Assembly (NCBI GenBank): GCA_019009955.1
Contig: CM032229.1
Coordinates: 3,910,501-3,974,500, forward strand
Direction of reading: 5' to 3'
DNA from: Riptortus pedestris
Taxonomy: Eukaryota > Arthropoda > Insecta > Hemiptera > Alydidae
Length of the DNA stretch: 64,000 bases
Part shown: in pieces, positions 59,194 to 64,000 of the stretch
How positions within the stretch are numbered: position 1 is the stretch's first letter
Layout: each line of letters begins with the position of its first letter
Position numbers and translations under genes: made by a program
Notes under the pieces: generated by a model
The model's database searches: none
What the model saw: the letters and a program-made list of their open reading frames with translations, nothing else
Told to the model about the DNA's origin: nothing

Positions 59194-60832
59194 ATGGGAA
59201 GTGCTGTAAGCCACTTTTTTCAATCTGGAAGTGCACTTCTATCGGCTGGAAATCATAGAAGTTGTTCTGATCAGACTAGGGCGCGTATAAGAACAGTTTT
59301 TGACGCCCTTCGAGCAAATCCAAAAGTTACCGCTCATCGCTTAGATGGTCTCCTATCACAAATACCTAAGGTATATTTCCCTTGATATTTCCCTTTTATT
59401 AGCTGTATTGCTGAAATGACAATACCTAATACATAATTTTTCTCTTTTAGAGTGAAAATATACTTGCTGTGCACAATGAAGAAGGTTATAATCTACTTCA
59501 GAAGTGCGTTGGGATCAATAATGTTGATATGGTGAGATGGATATTATCTAGGAATACTGATTTAAACAGAGGTCCTTGTTCATTCCCGTTGCACATCGCT
59601 TGTCTCAAAGGGTAAGTTATACTTATTTCTTACATGACATTCATCTTCTTTCTTATTTCCTCAATCCGGTTGTTATTCGACTCTTAGAACTCCATCGATT
59701 CCCTATGAATTATGTTAATGGGTGTCTCCCTATTAGAACTATTGCTAAGAAACTATGATTATATAGTCGGTTGACTTATGGTGTTATGATTTGGTGAAAA
59801 TAAACAAATCTGATTATACTATTTGAATTGCAAAAGATTGCATTGAATAGAAAGACACAAGATTCTTGTCAGCCTTTCATCTAGACACTAGTTGTTTGTT
59901 ATAAAAACATAAATTTACGTAGAAATATTATTTGTTTCTTTTTTCAAAGACTAAATACAAATATTTTCAAAAAAGCATTTCATTATTGGGGGTGAAACTT
60001 TTTAAAAAGATACTGTTTGAATTTGATCAAACAGACAGAAATATTCACTTTTAAAACTATTCATTTGTAAGGGTGTGATTACTTTCCATATTTAAATATG
60101 AATAAACCCTAGTATATTAATTGTGGTAATTTGATATATAATCTCCTTAGGGCAGAAGTAATTCTTATCTTTTATTTATTATACATATTACACATAGTCA
60201 TAATGTACCACATTAATTTAATTATAAATATATTTTGTAATTTTGTAGAGTTATAATATTTTTACACAGTTAACATGATAAGGTTCTGAGAAATAGATAA
60301 TTATTTGAATAGGTTGAATAATAATAAAAGAAGATATTAATAGAATATTAATTATTGGAGTGAAGAATCTCTATTTACTACTGGCCCAGGAGGTCAAATC
60401 TCTGCCAAATTTTGCAAACATATTTTACATATTCTGAAGTGTGCATTGTTTGAATTTAATGTTGGTATCTTAACCAAATACTGGGCAGTCTATTGATTTA
60501 CTTTTAGTCAATAATTAAACGATTTTCAGGTATGGATAAAGCAATATAAATTTATATACATAATAACGGTTGTTATTGAATATATGTCTTTTAGAGAATA
60601 GAGACATGAGGAGTGAGGAAGTAGGGGTTAATTGAGTAGACAAAATAATAAAAAATGGAACACACAAAAGAATATAAAGAACAAAACTAAGGAAACGGAG
60701 CACAACATCAAAAGAAACATGAAACACATCTTATAACAAAAAAAGGGAGTACATAAATAAGTTAAAATAAAATAAAAAGAGAATTTGGCAACTTCAATAA
60801 TAGGTATTCATAAAAACAGGCATCTAAAATGC

Positions 60833-60868
<36 letters not shown>

Positions 60869-63069
60869 CGCGCGCGTGCGTGTGTGTGTGCGCGCGCGTG
60901 CGTGCGTGCGTGTGTGTGTGTATTTGCAAAGGGCTTTAAGAAAAAAAAAGAGTTAAAAATGAGTCGTGTGTACCAAACAATCCCCCAAAATATTACTTTA
61001 AATTCTCCTGAGAGTTTGACACACTGTCCCTGCTATACTGCGGGGATATTACAGACTAAATATAGCTACTTCTTTATTGAAGTAACTACCCAATATTCTC
61101 ATAGTGCTTTGTGGACATCAGGGAATCTGATAGAAGTCCAACCCCAGTGAGCACACAGCTAAATAATATTTAGAGTGTGTCCCAGGGTATGTACCTTTGG
61201 CATACTAAACCAGTATTTTAACCACTCGACCACCGTCCCCTACTTTGCACTTCTCCATTAAATAATCAATTCACCGGATGAATTTTTATAAAAAAATTAT
61301 GTATTTCCCTCATTCAGGTAGGACAAGTGCATCGATTGGATATATAGCAGTTTTTCCTTCTCAATGGTACTGATTTGTAGTATATAAAACAAAAAATACT
61401 AAAGAATAAAATTTAAGGTTTGAATGCAATAACAAATATTAACCTTGCGTTAGTAGCATACTTTATTTGGTTGTTGAACTTCATATCACACATCTACCCC
61501 ACTTCATTTACATCAATTAATTTGTCCATAAAAATGTTTAAATATTGAGTTTGGTAATAGAATGACCGCTAGAGTGTCTGTCGTGTGTGTGTGTGTGTGT
61601 GTGTGTGCGTGCGTGCGTGTCTACGTACGTGCATGCGTGTGTGCGTGCGTGTGTGGTTTACAGTTTTGATCGGTCGGTCCTCATTTTCATTATTTTCTGG
61701 GTAGGATCGATCAATATTTGAGGGAGTTTTTCGAAAATTCCATCATGAGTATAACCTCAATAGCTGATTTTCCTTAAGGGAAATCTGCTAAAAGGTGGTG
61801 CAGCTCTCATCATATTCATAAACCTTCTTAAACATGTGCCTGATAGAGAAGAGGTAATGGGTTAACCTGCATGAAACCCAGTCCCCACAAATTTAATTAG
61901 AATATTGTGCAATGATCTACTATGTTATTGGCTACAAGATCTTGAACTTTATTATTTATAGTGTTTTGTCAGATATTATTTGGCCCAGATGATCAACTTC
62001 AATTTATTCTATTAACTTCATGACCATTAACGTCCTGAAATCTGTTTACAACTTACAGAACCAGTTAGAATATAATAGTGACAATTGTAAGTCCTTAAGG
62101 AATATTGTATGACACACTTTTATAATTAGTCATCTTCAAGTAATGTAAGTGAATTTTAAATCTGTAATTTCCAGGTATGAAGACTGCGTTGAGCTGTTGT
62201 TGAAGCATGGAGCTAGAATAGACGTGGAAGCAAGGATGTGCTGGCCTGGCCCTCACAATCAAGCCTGTGAAGAACGAGGAAAGTTCTGTATGTATTTTCT
62301 ATTTATATCCATTCTTAGTTTTATATATAGAAAACAAATTCTATCTTTAAAAATAATTGTAGTATTTTGTGAGGAGAAGCTGGCAAATATATAGTTAAAA
62401 TTACTAGTTGATAGGTCTATGTGTTCATGGTTTTTTGCCCACATTCTATTCGATTCAAAACTAAATTAAATTTGTTAATATATTGTAGTGAGAGGTATGT
62501 TTCCCTGGGGAAGAGATGCTTAAACTATCATAACCATCCTGGTTTTATGTTTATCAGAGGAAAATTAGAATTGTATTTATATAGTTCTGTATTTATTTGT
62601 TCGTTTGGTGTCATAGAATTAGAGCGACTTACACTTGTGATCAAATTACCAAATGGTAAAAATTATTCAAGTTGTTTTATAAGAGCAATTTTATAATCCC
62701 AATCGTTAATATTAAAAATATTAAAATAAGTATTTAAAAGTTAATATATACATAAAGGAAATTGTTATATTAGGTAAAAGTTTCCAAAATATTACACATG
62801 CACACAAGGAGACACAAATTTCATTTTGTATTATGTAAATGGGGTACACCATTTGTAGTATTTAGCAAACATTCAATTTTTAATATTTCCTATCTTATTT
62901 CTTTCTATTATTATAATTTTTTATTTTATTCTTAGCAATTTCATAAATGTTCTATAAATATTGGTGAGCTGTTATTATCTTGTTAATTTTAGGTGTTCCT
63001 GATGATCGAGCTGATAGGACGAGTGAGAAACTTCAAAGTGCCATATGCTATGCTATAGATGGAGATCAG
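59194..63069 (+). CDS. Ankyrin-repeat protein (5' part; continues beyond right edge)
   Basis: Exons 59194-59370, 59451-59611, 62175-62287 and 62993-63069, all with GT-AG borders and consistent phases, give 176 residues. The N terminus MGSAVSHFF fits the N-myristoylation pattern (Gly2, Ser6), so membrane attachment is possible. Residues about 1-65 are a non-repeat region rich in Ser/Arg. Then come ankyrin-type repeats: NEEGYNLLQKCVGINNVDMV... (about 68-100) and FPLHIACLKGYEDCVELLLK HGA (about 105-130), a Cys-rich linker (MCWPGPHNQACEERGKFC), and the start of another repeat-like helix (KLQSAICYAIDGDQ). I do not recognise the specific orthologue. Ankyrin repeats bind proteins; no catalytic domain is visible in this part. 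Intron 2 (59612-62174) and intron 4 (from 63070) contain repeats. Confidence 0.85.
60835..60921. repeat. Compound GT/GC microsatellite
   Basis: Long alternating purine-pyrimidine tract of (GT)n broken by (GC)n and GTGC units, in ankyrin-gene intron 2. The open frame across it (poly Val-Cys) is an artefact. Such tracts can adopt Z-DNA. Confidence 0.9.
61130..61238 (-). repeat. tRNA-like head of a second SINE family
   Basis: On the minus strand, GGGGACGGTGGTCGAGTGG then TTAAAATACTGGTTTAGTAT is an A-box region of Leu/Ser tRNA type. No B box or acceptor pairing follows, so it is not a working tRNA. Different from the GGGGCTCAGG SINE. Confidence 0.5.
61527..61791 (+). repeat. Family A 3' part with (TG)n in place of (TA)n
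   Basis: GTTTAAATATTGAGTTTGG, ACCGCTAGAGTGTC, then a GT/GC/GTAC tract (61577-61655) where other copies have (TA)n, then ACAGTTTTGATCGG and the end palindrome with CTGCTAA. Confidence 0.7.
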
Positions 63070-63100
63070 GTAAGCTTATTCACTGCTTTATTTACAGTTT

Positions 63101-63223
63101 TAGCAGATTTCCCTTGAGGGAAATCAGCTATTGAGGTCATACTCATGATGCGATTTTCGAAAAATTTCTTCAAATGTCCATCGATCCCATTCAGGAGATG
63201 ACGAAAATGAGGTCCGTTTGAAA

Positions 63224-63259
<36 letters not shown>

Positions 63260-63735
63260 CTGTTACCGCTCTAGCGGTCGCAATTTTTGTCGTTACCAAA
63301 CTTGATATATAATCATTTTATACAAAAAGAAAGATCAAGTTCATTAACGGCTGAATCGGACCAGAGGGAGGGAGGGGGGCGTTTAAAGGGGGAGAATTTT
63401 GAAAATTCTTAATACTTCCGTTATTATACGTCGGATCGAAAAATTATATAGAACCAATCTTATTGTAAATGTAATGTTCTATAAATGCTGTTATGTACAT
63501 TTTTTCACTATCTTGATTATTAACTGAGATATTTGAATTATTTAGTTTTTGGTCTTGAGTAAAGCCCCATTCCTACTCATCTCATATTAACAATATTCTA
63601 TTATGTTATGAAGCACTTTATTTGAACCTTAAATACCAAATATTGTTCTCATTGGACTTTTAAGTTTTGAGATAAATACAAATATGTGGCACACATGGGA
63701 AATCTGCTTAGTTAACGCCGCCCCTGCGTGACGGA
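63101..63735 (-). mobile_element. Family A copy, reverse, in ankyrin-gene intron 4
   Basis: Nearly full length: TAGCAGATTTCCCTTGAGGG (3' end) at 63101 to GCGTGACGGAC (5' end) at 63735, with a (TA)n tract at about 63225-63255 and the G-rich block at about 63366-63391. It begins only 31 bp after the exon 4 splice donor side. Confidence 0.8.
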
Positions 63736-63865
63736 CTTTTTGAAAAGTGTATTAGGAGAGGGCGGGAGGAGTCATCTCAAAGATTAGAGTGACATCTCTA
63801 CAGCTGTGTGTGTTTTGTGAATTTGTGAAAAGCTTTTGGATTTCTCACATGGTAGGTCTCATGCT

Positions 63866-64000
63866 GGGGCTGCGTAACTAAACAGATTTCCCACGGGCTG
63901 GTATAACACACTACTGACCTCATCTCACCATATATTTGACGAATAACTCTCTTAACCCTTAGGCTGCTATGAACTAATAAATCAGTCCAGGGCTTTTTGT
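63866..64000 (+). repeat. Family A 5' fragment running off the window
   Basis: GGGGCTGCGTAACTAAACAG, CCCACGGGCTGGTATAAC and CTGACCTCATCTCACC match the subfamily seen at 16245 and, reversed, at 56640-56720. Its full extent is unknown. Confidence 0.5.

Noticed and set aside
60785..61150. 121-residue open frame with poly Val-Cys
   Set aside because: It is a translation of the GT/GC microsatellite with no other support.

Overview
This is eukaryotic nuclear DNA. It is AT-rich, its genes are split by GT-AG introns, and most of the sequence is transposable elements. The three host genes look arthropod, most like an insect (the SEC63 and Akirin proteins read like insect orthologues). I cannot name the species from sequence alone. 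No rRNA, functional tRNA, CRISPR array or prokaryotic signal was seen.

Host genes. (1) SEC63 runs leftward. Six coding exons (residues 1-278, including the J domain and three membrane segments) lie between 8734 and 74, and the gene continues off the left edge. (2) Akirin runs rightward and is complete: four coding exons between 41344 and 53412 encode 180 residues, and the last coding exon has only 11 nt. (3) An ankyrin-repeat gene starts at 59194 and runs off the right edge; four exons (176 residues) are in the window. Every exon set was phase-checked across its splice sites.

The space between and inside these genes is a TE landscape. The commonest repeat, called Family A here, is about 0.6-0.8 kb. 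It starts near AAAAGTCCGTCACGC, ends at a palindromic hairpin followed by CTGCTAA, has no terminal inverted repeats, and carries a (TA)n tract near its middle. More than twenty full, partial or nested copies lie on both strands. Its ends are conserved while its interior differs between copies, which is Helitron-like, but the family is not identified. A second family is a clear non-autonomous Helitron (A|TC start; GC-rich hairpin then CTAG|T end), best preserved at 35311-36656.

DNA transposons: two piggyBac elements bounded by TTAA (19297-21983 and 47646-50225), both with broken transposase genes; a PIF/Harbinger element (16636-22421) split by later insertions; a TIR element at 10867-13623 with a broken RNase-H-like, transposase-like gene; an element with about 640-bp TIRs and AGGA target duplications (36800-39694); and a 213-bp mariner-type MITE. 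Two LINE ORF fragments and a tRNA-derived SINE family are also present.

Region by region: 1-9 kb SEC63, with a Helitron and SINEs in its 5.7-kb first intron; 9.7-14 kb the TIR element inside an inverted repeat; 14.6-31.6 kb a dense cluster of Family A copies, including a four-level nest at 16.2-22.5 kb; 32-40 kb LINE, SINE, MITE, Helitron and long-TIR element; 41-53.4 kb Akirin, with piggyBac-2 ending 33 bp before exon 2; 53.6-59 kb intergenic with old repeats; 59-64 kb the ankyrin gene. The host genes show no functional link to each other; they are ordinary neighbours embedded in repeats.
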